From Nocardia vermiculata NBRC 100427 (GTDB lineage Bacteria > Actinomycetota > Actinomycetes > Mycobacteriales > Mycobacteriaceae), in NCBI RefSeq assembly GCF_001613265.1, contig NZ_BDCA01000006.1, positions 1 to 64,000 on the forward strand: DNA of 64,000 nucleotides. Direction: 5' to 3'. Shown piece by piece: positions 8,892 through 18,099 of this stretch. Both the position numbers and the translations under genes were made by a program. The notes beneath the pieces are model-generated. The model had not been told where the DNA came from. It ran no database searches and saw nothing but the letters and a program-made list of their open reading frames with translations. Position 1 is the stretch's first letter; the number at the start of each line of letters is the position of its first letter.

Positions 8892-9854
8892 TCAGATCCC
8901 GCTGACGTCGTCGAGCGCGGCAGCGATCGCACGCGGCAGTTCCAGGGTTTCCGCGGCGAGCACCCCGGTGAGCTGGCCGATGTCGCGGGCACCGACGATC
9001 ATCGACGACACCCCGGGACGGTCGCGGATCCAGGCCGCGGCGACCGCGAGCGGGGAGGTGCCCAACCCGTCGGCAGCGGTGACCACCGCGTCGACCACGC
9101 GCGTGGCGTGCTCGTCGAGGCGTTCGCGGATCTCGGCGGCGGTGGCCTCGTCGGCGCCGCGGGAGTCGGCCGGCACGCCGTCGCGATACTTGCCGGTGAG
9201 GATCCCACCGGCCAGCGGTGACACCGCGACCATGCCGATGCCGTGGTGAGCGGCGGCGGGAACCAGATCTCGCTCGTTACCGCGGGCCAGCAGTGAATAC
9301 GGGGCGTGGGCGGCGACGAGCGGCACCTCGGAAGCCAGCGTCGCCAGCTGCCACCCGTTCAGGCCGCGGGCGCCCGCGTAGCGCACCTTGCCCGAGCGCA
9401 CCGCGTACTCGACGGCAGCGGCGACCTCGTCGACCGGGGTGTAGGGATCCCAGGCCGCCACGCTCCAGATGTCGAGGTGATCGGTGTTCAGGTCGGTGAG
9501 GGAGCGGTCGAGCTGACGCAGCAGGGTGCGCCGGGAGGTATCCACGCTCCAGTGGATCCCGGTGGGAGGTTCACCGTCGGGATCGACGACCCCGGCCACC
9601 GACACGAGCCCGGCGCAACCGCTGATCACCAGGTCGTCGCGGGGGATCAGTTCACCGATCAGTTCGCCGAGAATGCGCTGCGCACCACCCCCCTGATAGG
9701 CCGGTGAGGTGTCGACCAGGGTGCCTCCGGTCTCGATGAAGGCGACCAGCTGGGCCGCCGCATCCTCGGAATCGGTTTCCCGGCCCCAGGTGTGGGTGGC
9801 CAGACCCATTCGCGATACGCGCAGGCCGCTGCGCCCGACCGCTCGCTGTTCCAT
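8892..9854 (-). CDS. aldo/keto reductase-like protein with a degenerate active site
   Basis: Protein of 320 residues with the (beta/alpha)8 aldo/keto reductase fold, a family that reduces carbonyls with NADPH. Family motifs are present: GRSGLRVSRMGLATHTWGR, LVDTSPAYQGGGAQRILGE, VDTSRRTLLRQLDRSL, AAHAPYSLLARGNERDLV, VAVSPLAGGILTGKYRDG and VSSMIVGARDIGQL (cofactor end). Of the catalytic tetrad, Asp48 and Tyr53 are kept. The lysine position (normally ATKVG) reads SGCAG with Cys80, and the histidine position (normally QVHRWD) reads SVAAWD with Ala133. It may therefore be a non-reductase or use another mechanism. The start ATG at 9854 follows a GGGGG stretch; GTG at 9857 is possible. It lies upstream of hmuT on the same strand, 70 bases away. 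Confidence 0.85.
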   Translation of the reverse strand: MEQRAVGRSGLRVSRMGLATHTWGRETDSEDAAAQLVAFIETGGTLVDTSPAYQGGGAQRILGELIGELIPRDDLVISGCAGLVSVAGVVDPDGEPPTGIHWSVDTSRRTLLRQLDRSLTDLNTDHLDIWSVAAWDPYTPVDEVAAAVEYAVRSGKVRYAGARGLNGWQLATLASEVPLVAAHAPYSLLARGNERDLVPAAAHHGIGMVAVSPLAGGILTGKYRDGVPADSRGADEATAAEIRERLDEHATRVVDAVVTAADGLGTSPLAVAAAWIRDRPGVSSMIVGARDIGQLTGVLAAETLELPRAIAAALDDVSGI

Positions 9855-10113
9855 CACCGGACCCCCGCAGCTCTCGTCACAGTGTCAGAGCCTAGAGCCC
9901 CACCGGACGCGACAGAGGTATACCGCACCCGAACCGCCGCGAGATGCGAGCCGCACCACAGTGTGAGCCGGCCCGTGCACGACTGCGGAGCCCGACCGCG
10001 GGCCGATTCCGCGCACAGCGAAACCCGCTGTACAACACCCACTCTCGACCGCTCTCCAGCACTGCGGGAAGCGGTGATCCGGCGACCGGCCGGGCCGTGG
10101 CGGCCCGATCGCC

Positions 10114-10119
10114 TACTGT
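10114..10119 (+). promoter_or_regulatory. candidate -10 element of a leaderless promoter
   Basis: TACTGT followed by 7 bases and then the ATG of the histidine phosphatase gene. No Shine-Dalgarno is present. This is the spacing typical of leaderless actinobacterial messages; no clear -35 was seen. Confidence 0.4.
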
Positions 10120-10126
10120 GGACGCC

Positions 10127-10876
10127 ATGACGGTGATCCTGCTGCGGCACGGGGTGTCGACCTCCAACACCGCGCGCACGCTGGCCGGGCGCAGCCCGGG
10201 CGTCGACCTCACCGAGCGCGGTGGCGAGCAGGCGCTGGCGGTCGCAGAACGCCTGGCGCCGTTGCCGATCGAGTACATCACCCATTCGCCGTTGCTGCGG
10301 TGCGCGCGCACGGTCGCACCGCTGGCCGGCAAGCTCGGCCTCGATGCCGAACCCGACGAGCGCCTGCTCGAGGTCGACTACGGCGACTGGACCGGTCGGC
10401 TGCTGTCGGAGCTGGTGAACGAACCGCTGTGGAAGGTGGTGCAACAGCACGCCTCCGGTGCGGTGTTTCCCGGTGGTGAGGGTCTGGCCCAGGTGCAGTA
10501 CCGGGCGGTGGCCGCGGTCCGCGCCATAGACACCGAGCTGGCCCGCCGCCACGACCGCGATGTGCTGTGGGTGGCGTGCAGCCACGGTGATGTGATCAAG
10601 TCCCTGCTGGCCGACGCGTTCGGTATCCATCTCGACGGCTTTCAGCGCATCGTCGTCGAGCCTGCCTCGCTCAGTATCGTCCGCTACACGCCTACGGGGC
10701 CGTCGGTGTGGCGGGTCAACGACACCGGATCGGACCTGTCGGCGCTGGCAGCGCCGCGGCAACCGTCCGAGCAGCGGGCCGGTCCCGTCCCCGGCGGTGA
10801 GGTGGGCGCCGCCGCGGAGGCGGATAATGGGAATATTGCGGATCCCCCCGATACGGGGAACGAGCGCAACAAGTGA
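10127..10876 (+). CDS. histidine phosphatase family protein (Rv2135c-like)
   Basis: Soluble enzyme of 249 residues in the histidine phosphatase (phosphoglycerate mutase-like) superfamily, which transfers phosphate through a phospho-histidine. The catalytic motif LLRHG puts the nucleophile at His8. The second histidine is His153 in VACSHGDVIKSLL, and an acidic motif LLEVDYGDWTGRL lies between. Thr/Asn-rich STSNTARTLAGR after the RHG motif is typical of the family. The tail beyond about 205 is Pro/Gly/Ala-rich. The start at 10127 is fixed by the RHG motif near the N-terminus. It leads a plus-strand set with the DUF3090, SCO1664-family and mshC genes, the order I recall from M. tuberculosis Rv2135c-Rv2130c. 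The physiological substrate is not evident. Confidence 0.88.
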   Translation: MTVILLRHGVSTSNTARTLAGRSPGVDLTERGGEQALAVAERLAPLPIEYITHSPLLRCARTVAPLAGKLGLDAEPDERLLEVDYGDWTGRLLSELVNEPLWKVVQQHASGAVFPGGEGLAQVQYRAVAAVRAIDTELARRHDRDVLWVACSHGDVIKSLLADAFGIHLDGFQRIVVEPASLSIVRYTPTGPSVWRVNDTGSDLSALAAPRQPSEQRAGPVPGGEVGAAAEADNGNIADPPDTGNERNK

Positions 10877-10900
10877 TGCAGTCGGTTTCAGGAGGTGCAG

Positions 10901-11485
10901 ATGGCCCGAGCAATCCATGTGTTTCGCACCCCCGACCGTTTCGTCGCCGGAACCGTCGGTGAACCAGGGGATCGCGCCTTCTATCTGCAGGCCGTCGAAG
11001 AACCCCGGGTGGTGAGTGTGCTGCTGGAGAAGCAGCAGGTGAAGGTGCTCGCCGACCGGATGGGGCTGTTACTCGACGAAGTGGCGCGGCGGTTCGGCGC
11101 GAGTGTGCCACCGGAGGCGGACGACGTCTCCGACATCGACCCGCTGCAGATGCCGATCGACACCGAGTTCCGGGTCGGCACAATGGGTTTGGGCTGGGAC
11201 GCCGACGCCAACGCGGTGGTGGTGGAATTGCTGGCCATCACCGAAACCGAGGTCGACGAGTCGGTGGTTCTCGACGACACCGAGGAGGGCCCCGACGCGG
11301 TGCGGGTGTTCCTCACTCCCGAACAGGCCCGCGAATTCGCGCTGCGCTCGACGAAGGTGATCGCCGCCGGGCGCCCACCGTGCCCGCTGTGCGGGGAACC
11401 GCTCTCACCGAGCGGTCACATGTGCGTGCGCACCAACGGCTACAAACGCGGCGACATCTTCGGCGCCACAGATCTGGAGGAATGA
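10901..11485 (+). CDS. DUF3090 family protein (Rv2134c-like)
   Basis: Protein of 194 residues of a family conserved in actinobacteria, function unknown. It begins MARAIHVFRTPDRFVAGTVG and contains RAFYLQAVEEPRVVSVLLEK, FRVGTMGLGWDADANAVVVE and a C-terminal zinc-knuckle-like cluster, CPLCGEP, then HMCVRTNG. The start ATG at 10901 has a strong GGAGG five bases upstream. The stop precedes the next start by 6 bases. DUF3090 proteins are usually encoded beside a SCO1664-family gene, as here, so the two probably act together. Confidence 0.88.
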   Translation: MARAIHVFRTPDRFVAGTVGEPGDRAFYLQAVEEPRVVSVLLEKQQVKVLADRMGLLLDEVARRFGASVPPEADDVSDIDPLQMPIDTEFRVGTMGLGWDADANAVVVELLAITETEVDESVVLDDTEEGPDAVRVFLTPEQAREFALRSTKVIAAGRPPCPLCGEPLSPSGHMCVRTNGYKRGDIFGATDLEE

Positions 11486-11491
11486 GCACCG

Positions 11492-12322
11492 GTGACCATA
11501 CGCGCGGCGGCCGCGAACGAGGGCGCGGCCCGCGACGGCCTGCACACCGGCGATCTGACGATCATCGGACGGGTCACCACTGCCAGCAATCTGACCCTGG
11601 TGTGCGAGGTCGAATCCGACGCGGAGCAGCCACTACGCGTGGTGTACAAGCCGGTGCGCGGGGAGCGGCCGCTGTGGGATTTCCCGGACGGCACCCTGGC
11701 CGGACGTGAGGTGGCCTCCTACCTGGTGTCCGCGGCGCTGGGCTGGTCGGTGATTCCGGAAACGATCCTGCGGGAGGGCCCGCTGGGGCCCGGCATGGTG
11801 CAGCGCTGGATCGATACCGTCGATCCGGGCGAGGCGCAGCCGCCGCGACCGGATCTGGTGGATCTGGTGCCCGCGGGCGAGGTGCCCAGCGATTTCCGTG
11901 AAGTGCTGCAGGCGGTCGACGGCACCGGCGCACGGGTCTCGCTGATCCACGCCGACGATGCGCGATTGCGCCGGATGGCAGTGCTGGACGTGCTGATCAA
12001 CAATGCCGACCGCAAGGGCGGCCACGCCCTCGAAGGTGTCGACGGCGGCGTGTACGGGGTCGATCACGGGATCTGCCTGCACACCGAACCGAAATTGCGC
12101 ACCGTGCTGTGGGGGTGGGCCGGTGAACCGGTCGACACCGAACTGATCGCCGATATCACCTCCTTCACCGAACGATTGCGGGGTCCGGTGGGCACCGCAC
12201 TGGCCGAACACATCACCGACGCCGAGATCGAGGCACTCGACGAGCGCGCCCGGGAGTTGCTCGAGGATCCGTTGTTGCCGCATCCGATGAGCTCGCGGCC
12301 GATCCCGTGGCCGGCCTTCTGA
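11492..12322 (+). CDS. SCO1664 family protein (kinase-like fold)
   Basis: Protein of 276 residues, partner of the DUF3090 gene. Sequence features of a PI3/4-kinase-like or HipA-like fold are visible: [20 protein letters not shown] with a possible nucleotide-binding lysine, [14 protein letters not shown], and a catalytic-loop-like [16 protein letters not shown] followed by GVDHGICLH. This layout of N-x-x-D-R, then DHG, is what the SCO1664 family shows. The start is GTG at 11492, with GGAGG 11 bases upstream overlapping the end of the DUF3090 gene. Kinase activity is inferred from motifs, not established. M. tuberculosis Rv2133c is the likely counterpart. Confidence 0.85.
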   Translation: MTIRAAAANEGAARDGLHTGDLTIIGRVTTASNLTLVCEVESDAEQPLRVVYKPVRGERPLWDFPDGTLAGREVASYLVSAALGWSVIPETILREGPLGPGMVQRWIDTVDPGEAQPPRPDLVDLVPAGEVPSDFREVLQAVDGTGARVSLIHADDARLRRMAVLDVLINNADRKGGHALEGVDGGVYGVDHGICLHTEPKLRTVLWGWAGEPVDTELIADITSFTERLRGPVGTALAEHITDAEIEALDERARELLEDPLLPHPMSSRPIPWPAF

Positions 12323-12488
12323 ATCGATCACGTTTCGTACCGGAATTCGATGCCGCGAGCGCTCAACGGTTGACATCGGCGCCGTCGCTGTCCGTGTCGA
12401 GGTCGAATACGGTGCCCGCCACATGGCCGGGAGGTCGCTGACCGGGGTCGGCGCCCACGAGGACGGTGCGCACCCTTACCCTCGAATC

Positions 12489-13727
12489 ATGCAGTCCTGG
12501 TCCGAAATCTCCCTTCCCACCGTCGCCGGATCCGGACCGCCGTTGCGGTTGTTCGATACCGCCGACCGGCAGGTGCGCCCGGTGACGCCCGGCGCGACGG
12601 CCACCATGTACGTCTGCGGGATCACCCCCTACGACGCCACCCATCTGGGCCACGCGGCCACCTATCTGGCCTTCGACCTGGTCAACCGGTTGCTGCGCGA
12701 CAGCGGGCACGACGTGCACTACGTGCAGAACATCACCGATGTCGACGATCCGCTGTTCGAGCGGGCCGAACGCGATGGTGTGGACTGGCGGGAGCTGGGC
12801 ACCGGCGAGATCGAGTTGTTCCGTGAGGATATGGCGGCGCTGCGGGTGCTGCCGCCGCGGGACTACATCGGCGCGATCGAATCGGTCGGCGAGGTAGTGG
12901 AACTGGTGGACAAGCTCCTCGCCTCCGGTGCCGCCTATGTCGTCGACGACGACGAGTTCCGCGACATCTACTTCCGCCACGACGCGACCGAGCAGTTCGG
13001 CTACGAATCGGGCTACGACCGGGCCACGATGGAGCGGTTGTTCGCCGAACGTGGCGGGGACCCCGAACGGCCCGGCAAGCGGGATCCGATCGATGCGCTG
13101 CTGTGGCGTGCGGCGCGCCCGGGGGAGCCGACGTGGCAGGCGCCGTTCGGTGAGGGCCGCCCGGGCTGGCATATCGAGTGTGCCGCGATCGCGTTGAACC
13201 GGCTGGGCCCGGAGTTCGACATCCAGGGCGGCGGCAGCGATCTGATCTACCCGCATCACGAGTATTCGGCCGCGCACGCCGAGGCGGTGGTCTCGCATCG
13301 CCGTTTCGCCCGCCACTACGTCCATGCCGGGCTGATCGGCCTGGACGGCGAGAAGATGTCCAAGTCTCGCGGCAATCTGGTGTTCGTGTCGAAGCTGCGG
13401 CGTGCGGGCGTGGACCCGGGCGCAATCCGGCTGGGGCTGTTCGCCGGGCACTATCGCAGCGACCGGCAGTGGTCGGATCCGGTGCTGGACGAGGCGCTGA
13501 CCCGGCTGGCGCGATGGCGGCAGGCCGCGGCACTGGCATCGGGGCCCGCGGCCGAGGACACCGTGGCACGGTTGCGGCAGCACCTGGCCGACGACCTGGA
13601 CACTCCGAAGGCCCTCGCCGCAGTCGACAGCTGGGTGCAGCAGGCCCTCACCTACGGTGGTCCGGACCGTTCGGCTCCTGGACTGATCGGGCGCGCGGTG
13701 GACGCACTGCTGGGTATCGCACTCTGA
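12489..13727 (+). CDS. mshC: cysteine:glucosaminyl-inositol ligase of mycothiol synthesis
   Basis: MshC joins L-cysteine to 1-D-myo-inosityl-2-amino-2-deoxy-alpha-D-glucopyranoside using ATP, the penultimate step in mycothiol, the main thiol of these bacteria. The 412 residues match the usual length of about 414. It has a class I synthetase fold related to Cys[22 protein letters not shown] (HIGH-like), [22 protein letters not shown] with zinc-ligand residues, [19 protein letters not shown] and the KMSKS motif at 289-293 in [10 protein letters not shown]. The start ATG at 12489 is the first that gives the family N-terminus (MQSWSEI). It follows the SCO1664-family gene by 166 bases. Confidence 0.96.
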   Translation: MQSWSEISLPTVAGSGPPLRLFDTADRQVRPVTPGATATMYVCGITPYDATHLGHAATYLAFDLVNRLLRDSGHDVHYVQNITDVDDPLFERAERDGVDWRELGTGEIELFREDMAALRVLPPRDYIGAIESVGEVVELVDKLLASGAAYVVDDDEFRDIYFRHDATEQFGYESGYDRATMERLFAERGGDPERPGKRDPIDALLWRAARPGEPTWQAPFGEGRPGWHIECAAIALNRLGPEFDIQGGGSDLIYPHHEYSAAHAEAVVSHRRFARHYVHAGLIGLDGEKMSKSRGNLVFVSKLRRAGVDPGAIRLGLFAGHYRSDRQWSDPVLDEALTRLARWRQAAALASGPAAEDTVARLRQHLADDLDTPKALAAVDSWVQQALTYGGPDRSAPGLIGRAVDALLGIAL

Positions 13728-13768
13728 TCGCGCGCCAGACCTCGAACGCCACGTCGGGCTCGTGAGCA

Positions 13769-13813
13769 AACGGGGCCGGGACCCGCGTACACCGTGCGGG
13801 TCCCGGCCCCGTT
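13769..13813. terminator. long perfect hairpin between convergent genes
   Basis: 18-bp perfect arms (AACGGGGCCGGGACCCGC and its complement) around a 9-base loop, between the mshC stop and the end of the minus-strand membrane protein gene. It is symmetric, so it could serve both directions. There is no T-run, as is common in high-GC actinobacteria. Confidence 0.7.
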
Positions 13814-13852
13814 GCTGGTCCGGCTCGCGACGAACGCGGTCCGGACAGGCCG

Positions 13853-14164
13853 TCAGCTACGCCGGTCGGCGACCGCCCAGGCGGCGACGGCGACGACACC
13901 GGAGACCGCCGCTACCGACGGCCACGCCCCGATCTTCTTGGCCAGCGGATGGGAAGCACCCATCGCAGCGACCGACAGCCCGGCCAGCGCCGCGGCACCG
14001 GGCACACCCGCCGCTGCCCGCCACCGCGGTACCGACGCGGCGGTGGCGGCGGCGAAGATCGCGCCACCGAGTGGCCGCTGTCCGGTGGCTTGTGCCAGCG
14101 CGAATCCGCCGAACAGTCCACCGGCGACCAGCGCCGACGTCGGAACCGAAGAAATTCCGGCCAT
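13853..14164 (-). CDS. small hydrophobic membrane protein
   Basis: Predicted membrane protein of 103 residues and unknown function. The start ATG at 14164 has GGGAGG nine bases upstream. The longer frame reaching 14242 is rejected because it has no such site. The sequence alternates Ala/Gly-rich hydrophobic stretches (SALVAGGLFGGFALAQATG, GGAIFAAATAAS, GVPGAAALAGLSVAAMGA, SVAAVSGVVAVAAWAV) with short basic turns, suggesting three or four helices. The C-terminus is ADRRS. It is convergent with mshC and shares the hairpin at 13769-13813. No family name comes to mind with confidence. Confidence 0.7.
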   Translation of the reverse strand: MAGISSVPTSALVAGGLFGGFALAQATGQRPLGGAIFAAATAASVPRWRAAAGVPGAAALAGLSVAAMGASHPLAKKIGAWPSVAAVSGVVAVAAWAVADRRS

Positions 14165-14558
14165 GATCAGAAACCTCCCACACATATCAACCCGAATCGG
14201 GATGCGCCCGGACCGATATCTCGTCCCGGCCGCATCGCCCATTGTTCACCGCGCCGGTAGCCGGCCCCATCCGGCTCCGAGAAGCACGGCCTGACGCTGC
14301 CCCACGTTCCGGATGCGGCAGGACTGTCGGGGCGCCGAGTCGCACAGCGAGACCCGTTACTCGCGATGCGCAGCTACATCCGGTGCCGCGATGCGCGGCG
14401 GCACAGGGTGCCGGGATGCATCGACTGCCGCGCATCGAACCGAAAGGTTCGTCCTCACTCCCGACCCTGCCGCCCGGCGAGTAACACGAATCACACTTCT
14501 TTGACCGCCCGAGACGATTGGTGATTAATTGTCCCGGAGTCAACAGAGAGGTTGTCGA
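14165..14558. other. 394-base non-coding gap
   Basis: Divergent region between the small membrane protein gene and the thiolase fusion gene. I see no credible gene or RNA here. The only structure noted is the promoter-like pair listed separately at its right end and several imperfect GC-rich repeats. Confidence 0.5.
14501..14530 (+). promoter_or_regulatory. candidate sigma-A-type promoter for the fusion gene
   Basis: TTGACC (14501-14506), an 18-base spacer and TTAATT (14525-14530), followed by GAGAGG seven bases before the GTG start at 14559. It lies in the most AT-rich stretch of this gap. Confidence 0.45.
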
Positions 14559-17537
14559 GTGTCGCCATCATCGGGTTCGGATCGGATTCGCGCCGTTCGC
14601 AGCAAGCTCGCCGCCGGTAACGCACTGGTGCAGGCGGTACGCCAGGATCCACGCATCGCACGAGACCTGATCGCCGGCCTCACCGGACGCGGTGCACAGG
14701 CAGGCACCGCCGAACCGCAGCCCGTCTCCGCGCACGGCGACAGCTACACCACACCCGCCGGCCTGAGCGAATACCCCAAAACCGCCCACGCCCACCACAC
14801 CCTCGCCGCCGACCCCGCCACCGTCGCCGCCTACCTGAGCGATCTGAGCAATCTGCCGCAGTGGTTCACCTCCCACACCGGGTGGCGCGGCGAAGCCCCC
14901 GGCATGGCACGGGCAGGCCTGACCTTCACCCAGCAGGCCCTGGTGATGGGAATCCCCGCCGAATTGCACTGGACCGTGGTGCACGCCGACGACACCGGCT
15001 TCGCATTGCGCGGCGAAGGCCCGCAGGGAGTACGGCTGGGGTACTGGCTCTCGGTCACCGGATCCGGCGACAGTTCGACGGTGTACTTCGACACCGGACT
15101 CGGCGGCCCACCCGTACAGGGCCCGCTGGGCGCCTCGGTGTCACGCAGCCTCGGCGAGGCGATGGAACAGTCGCTGCACCGCCTGCCCGACGTGCTCGCC
15201 GCCGCCGGCCCGGTGAAACGCCGCCCGGCAGCACCGATCCTGCACACCGCCACCGGCACCGAGATCGATCCGCGCACCCCGGTACTGGTCGGCGCCGGGC
15301 AGGTCACCCAGCGCACCCCCGACCCCGGCTACGGTGATCCGGCCGCCCTCGCGGTGACGGCATTGCGCCGCGCCGCCGCCGACACCGGGGCAGGGGAGCA
15401 GCTGCTGGGCCGCGCCGACGCCGTGTTCGCGGTGGCCTCCGCGTCCTGGCAGTACCGCGACATGGGTGCCCTGGTCGCCGACCGTCTCGGCGTGAGCGGC
15501 GCCGACACCGCGCAGACGAGCCCGTTCGGCGGAGACGGCGGACAGCTGGTGGTCAACGAGGCCGCGGCCGCGGTAGCCGCCGGCGATTACGACATGGTGC
15601 TGGTCACCGGCGCGGAAGCGGGCAACACCCAGGCCGCGGCCCAGCGCGCCGGCGTCGAACCGGCCTGGCCGCAGCAGGCCCCCGATGTCGCCCCCACGCG
15701 CTCGATCGGCATCGACAAACCGGCCAACAATCAGGCCGAAACCAGTGCTGGGCTGCTCGCCCCGATCAACATGTACGCGCTGCTGGAGTCGGCGAACCGG
15801 CACCGGCTGGGTCGCGGGCCCGCCGACCACGCCGCCGCGGTCGCGGCGCTGTGGTCCCGGTTCTCGGCGGTGGCCGCGGGCAACGAATACGCCTGGCAGC
15901 CCGAGGAACTTCCCGCCGACACGATCGCCACCGCCACCGCCGACAACCGGATGGTGTCGGCGCCCTACACCAAACTCGAATGCGCCAATCTGACCGTCGA
16001 CATGGCCAGCGGCCTGATCGTGTGCAGCGCCGCCGCCGCGCAGGACGCCGGAATCGCGCAGGACAAGTGGATCTTCATCCATGCCGGCGCCTCCGGACAC
16101 GACGAGTGGTTCACCAGTGAACGCGCCGAATTGGCCGCCTCCCCGGCGATCGCGACCCTCGGCCGGGCGGTACTCGACCACACCGGTATCGGTGCCGAGG
16201 CACTGACCCACGTCGACCTCTACGCATGCTTCCCGGTGGCGGTGCAGATCGCGGCCCGCGAACTCGGCCTGGCCGCCGACGACCCCGCCCGCCCCCTGAC
16301 CCTCACCGGCGGGCTGACCTTCGGCGGCGGCCCCGGCAACAATTACGGCGGCCACGCGGTCGCGACGATGGTGCAGCGGCTGCGCGCGGAGCCCGGCACC
16401 TACGGCCTGGCCAGCTCGCTGGGCTGGTACGTCACCAAACACGCTCTCGGCGTGTATTCCTCCCTGCCACCGGCACGCCCCTACCAGCATCTGCGCCCGA
16501 TCATCGACAACCCACCGGCGCGCCCCGCACGGTCACACCACGACGGCCCCGCCGTGGTGGAGGCCTACACCGTCTCCTACACCCGCGACGGACAACCCGA
16601 CGCCGCGATCGTGAGCCTGATCGAACCCGCAGGCGCACGAATCCTGCTGCGCAGCACCGACACCGACCTGATCACGGAACTCCTGGACGACGATCTGCTG
16701 GGTCTGCCGGTCACCGTGTCCGGCGACAGCTTCCGCATCGACGCACGCGAACGGGCTCCGCTGCCCGCCCCGCCCGCACCACCGGTCCTGGTGGAGCGCC
16801 GCGGCGCGGTCACCGTCATCACTCTGAACCGGCCGCAGGTGCGCAACGCGATGAACATGGCCGCCGCGCTGGCGCTGGAACGGGCGCTGGACGCCTACGA
16901 GGCCGATCCCACCGCGCAGGTCGCGATCATCACCGGTGCCGGCGGATACTTCTGCGCCGGAATGGACCTCAAGGCCGCCGCACGCGGCGAAACTCCGATC
17001 ACCGAGAAACGAGGCCCGCTCGGTATCACCGCGACACCACCGACCAAACCGTTGATCGCCGCGGTCGAGGGTCCGGCCCTGGCCGGCGGCTGCGAATTGG
17101 CGCTGTCGGCGGATCTGGTGGTCGCCGCCGGGGATTCGACCTTCGGCATACCGGAGGTCAAACGTGGCCTGGTCGCGGTCGGCGGCGGGGTGCTGCGCCT
17201 GGCGCAGCGCCTGCCACGTGCGGTGGCGATGGAACTGGCGCTGACCGGTGACCCGATCAGTGCCGACCGCGCCGCCGCCCTCGGTCTGGTCAACGAGGTC
17301 ACCGAGACCGGTAATGCGCTCGACGCCGCCCTGGAGCTGGCCCAGCGGATCTCCTGCAACGCACCGTTGAGCCTGGCCGCGAGCAAACGCATCATCGACG
17401 AGTCCCCGGACTGGCCGACCGATATCGCGTTCACCCGCCAGCTCGAGGTCGCCGGTACCGCCCTGGCCTCCGAGGACGCCGGGGAAGGAGTGCTCGCGTT
17501 CACCCAGAAACGCGCACCGATCTGGAAGGGACGCTGA
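14559..17537 (+). CDS. SRPBCC-thiolase-like-enoyl-CoA hydratase fusion protein
   Basis: Three-part protein of 992 residues. Residues about 50-190 read as an SRPBCC (polyketide cyclase-like) domain (AHHTLAADPATVAAYLSDLS). Residues about 234-650 are a thiolase-superfamily domain (PRTPVLVGAGQVTQR, LGVSGADTAQTSPFGGDGGQ, GLTFGGGPGNNYGGHAVAT), with a small beta-rich segment to about 735. Residues 743-992 are a crotonase (GAVTVITLNRPQVRNAMNMA, YFCAGMDLKAAARG, GPALAGGCELALSADL) with both catalytic glutamates, E846 and E866. The thiolase part resembles the Rv1867 type. Where classical thiolases carry the nucleophilic Cys it has Gly, so condensation or cleavage chemistry is doubtful; the crotonase site looks intact. 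The GTG start has GAGAGG seven bases upstream. A role in acyl-CoA metabolism is likely; the substrate is unknown. Confidence 0.85.
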   Translation: MSPSSGSDRIRAVRSKLAAGNALVQAVRQDPRIARDLIAGLTGRGAQAGTAEPQPVSAHGDSYTTPAGLSEYPKTAHAHHTLAADPATVAAYLSDLSNLPQWFTSHTGWRGEAPGMARAGLTFTQQALVMGIPAELHWTVVHADDTGFALRGEGPQGVRLGYWLSVTGSGDSSTVYFDTGLGGPPVQGPLGASVSRSLGEAMEQSLHRLPDVLAAAGPVKRRPAAPILHTATGTEIDPRTPVLVGAGQVTQRTPDPGYGDPAALAVTALRRAAADTGAGEQLLGRADAVFAVASASWQYRDMGALVADRLGVSGADTAQTSPFGGDGGQLVVNEAAAAVAAGDYDMVLVTGAEAGNTQAAAQRAGVEPAWPQQAPDVAPTRSIGIDKPANNQAETSAGLLAPINMYALLESANRHRLGRGPADHAAAVAALWSRFSAVAAGNEYAWQPEELPADTIATATADNRMVSAPYTKLECANLTVDMASGLIVCSAAAAQDAGIAQDKWIFIHAGASGHDEWFTSERAELAASPAIATLGRAVLDHTGIGAEALTHVDLYACFPVAVQIAARELGLAADDPARPLTLTGGLTFGGGPGNNYGGHAVATMVQRLRAEPGTYGLASSLGWYVTKHALGVYSSLPPARPYQHLRPIIDNPPARPARSHHDGPAVVEAYTVSYTRDGQPDAAIVSLIEPAGARILLRSTDTDLITELLDDDLLGLPVTVSGDSFRIDARERAPLPAPPAPPVLVERRGAVTVITLNRPQVRNAMNMAAALALERALDAYEADPTAQVAIITGAGGYFCAGMDLKAAARGETPITEKRGPLGITATPPTKPLIAAVEGPALAGGCELALSADLVVAAGDSTFGIPEVKRGLVAVGGGVLRLAQRLPRAVAMELALTGDPISADRAAALGLVNEVTETGNALDAALELAQRISCNAPLSLAASKRIIDESPDWPTDIAFTRQLEVAGTALASEDAGEGVLAFTQKRAPIWKGR

Positions 17538-17573
17538 CACCGACACCGTCCGGGGACGCAGCGTTGAGCTGTC

Positions 17574-17602
17574 CCGCCCGCCGCGACCAAGTCGGCGGGC
17601 GG
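17574..17602. terminator. GC hairpin downstream of the fusion gene
   Basis: Perfect 10-bp arms CCGCCCGCCG and CGGCGGGCGG around the 9-base loop CGACCAAGT, 37 bases after the stop of the fusion gene. It is probably a terminator. The remaining bases to 17769 hold nothing recognisable. Confidence 0.6.
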
Positions 17603-17769
17603 CCGGCGCCGGGGAAGCGCGGCGGTAGCAGCGCCAGGCGTAGCTCGGCCCACGCGGCGGTCTCACAGGGCCACCGGTCGCACGTGGACCGTCGTCCCGC
17701 GCGAACGGGCCCACGCTGTCCGGGCTCAGCGGCGGCGGGCGCGGATCACCGCTGCGGCGTGCGGTGACG

Positions 17770-18099
17770 TCATCGGCTCGATGGTCGATCCAGGAGCCGG
17801 TCGAGCCGGTTGCCCAGCTCCGCATACTCCTGCGACCAACCGCTGCTGATCGCGATCTCGCACAGTGCGCCGGTGGGAGCGAACAGCAGCTTCAGCTCAC
17901 CGAGGCGGGAGGTGTCCCCGCTCGTGGCCCGCTCGAGGTGGTCGATCAGGTCGGCGACCAGTTCGTCGTCGTCGCGGTAGCGTGACTGCCAGGTCACATC
18001 CTGCGGCGCGGAGCGCACGATCGCCAGCACCTGCGCGAGAACCTCACGCACCCGAGACATATCCACCGGCGCGGGCTCCCCACCCGCCTGTTCACTCAT
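17770..18099 (-). CDS. small acidic hypothetical protein
   Basis: Soluble acidic protein of 109 residues, third gene of the operon led by the PosA-like synthetase. The start ATG at 18099 overlaps the end of the peptidase gene by 8 bases (ATGAGTGA), which marks coupling. An internal ATG 13 codons later is also possible. Content: VREVLAQVLAIVRSAP, a DDDELVADLIDHLERA helix, LGELKLLFAPTGALCEIAIS and a terminal EYAELGNRLDRLLDR helix. It has no signal, membrane segment or catalytic motif. I do not recognise the family. Its constant position would be worth comparing across genomes. Confidence 0.7.
   Translation of the reverse strand: MSEQAGGEPAPVDMSRVREVLAQVLAIVRSAPQDVTWQSRYRDDDELVADLIDHLERATSGDTSRLGELKLLFAPTGALCEIAISSGWSQEYAELGNRLDRLLDRPSSR

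Noticed and set aside
12370..12375. TTGACA as -35 of an mshC promoter
   Set aside because: No acceptable -10 is found 16-19 bases downstream; mshC may be read from upstream genes.
12363..13769. 468-codon minus-strand open frame across mshC
   Set aside because: It is the exact antisense of mshC, lacks a ribosome site and has no recognisable domain; such frames are expected in high-GC DNA.
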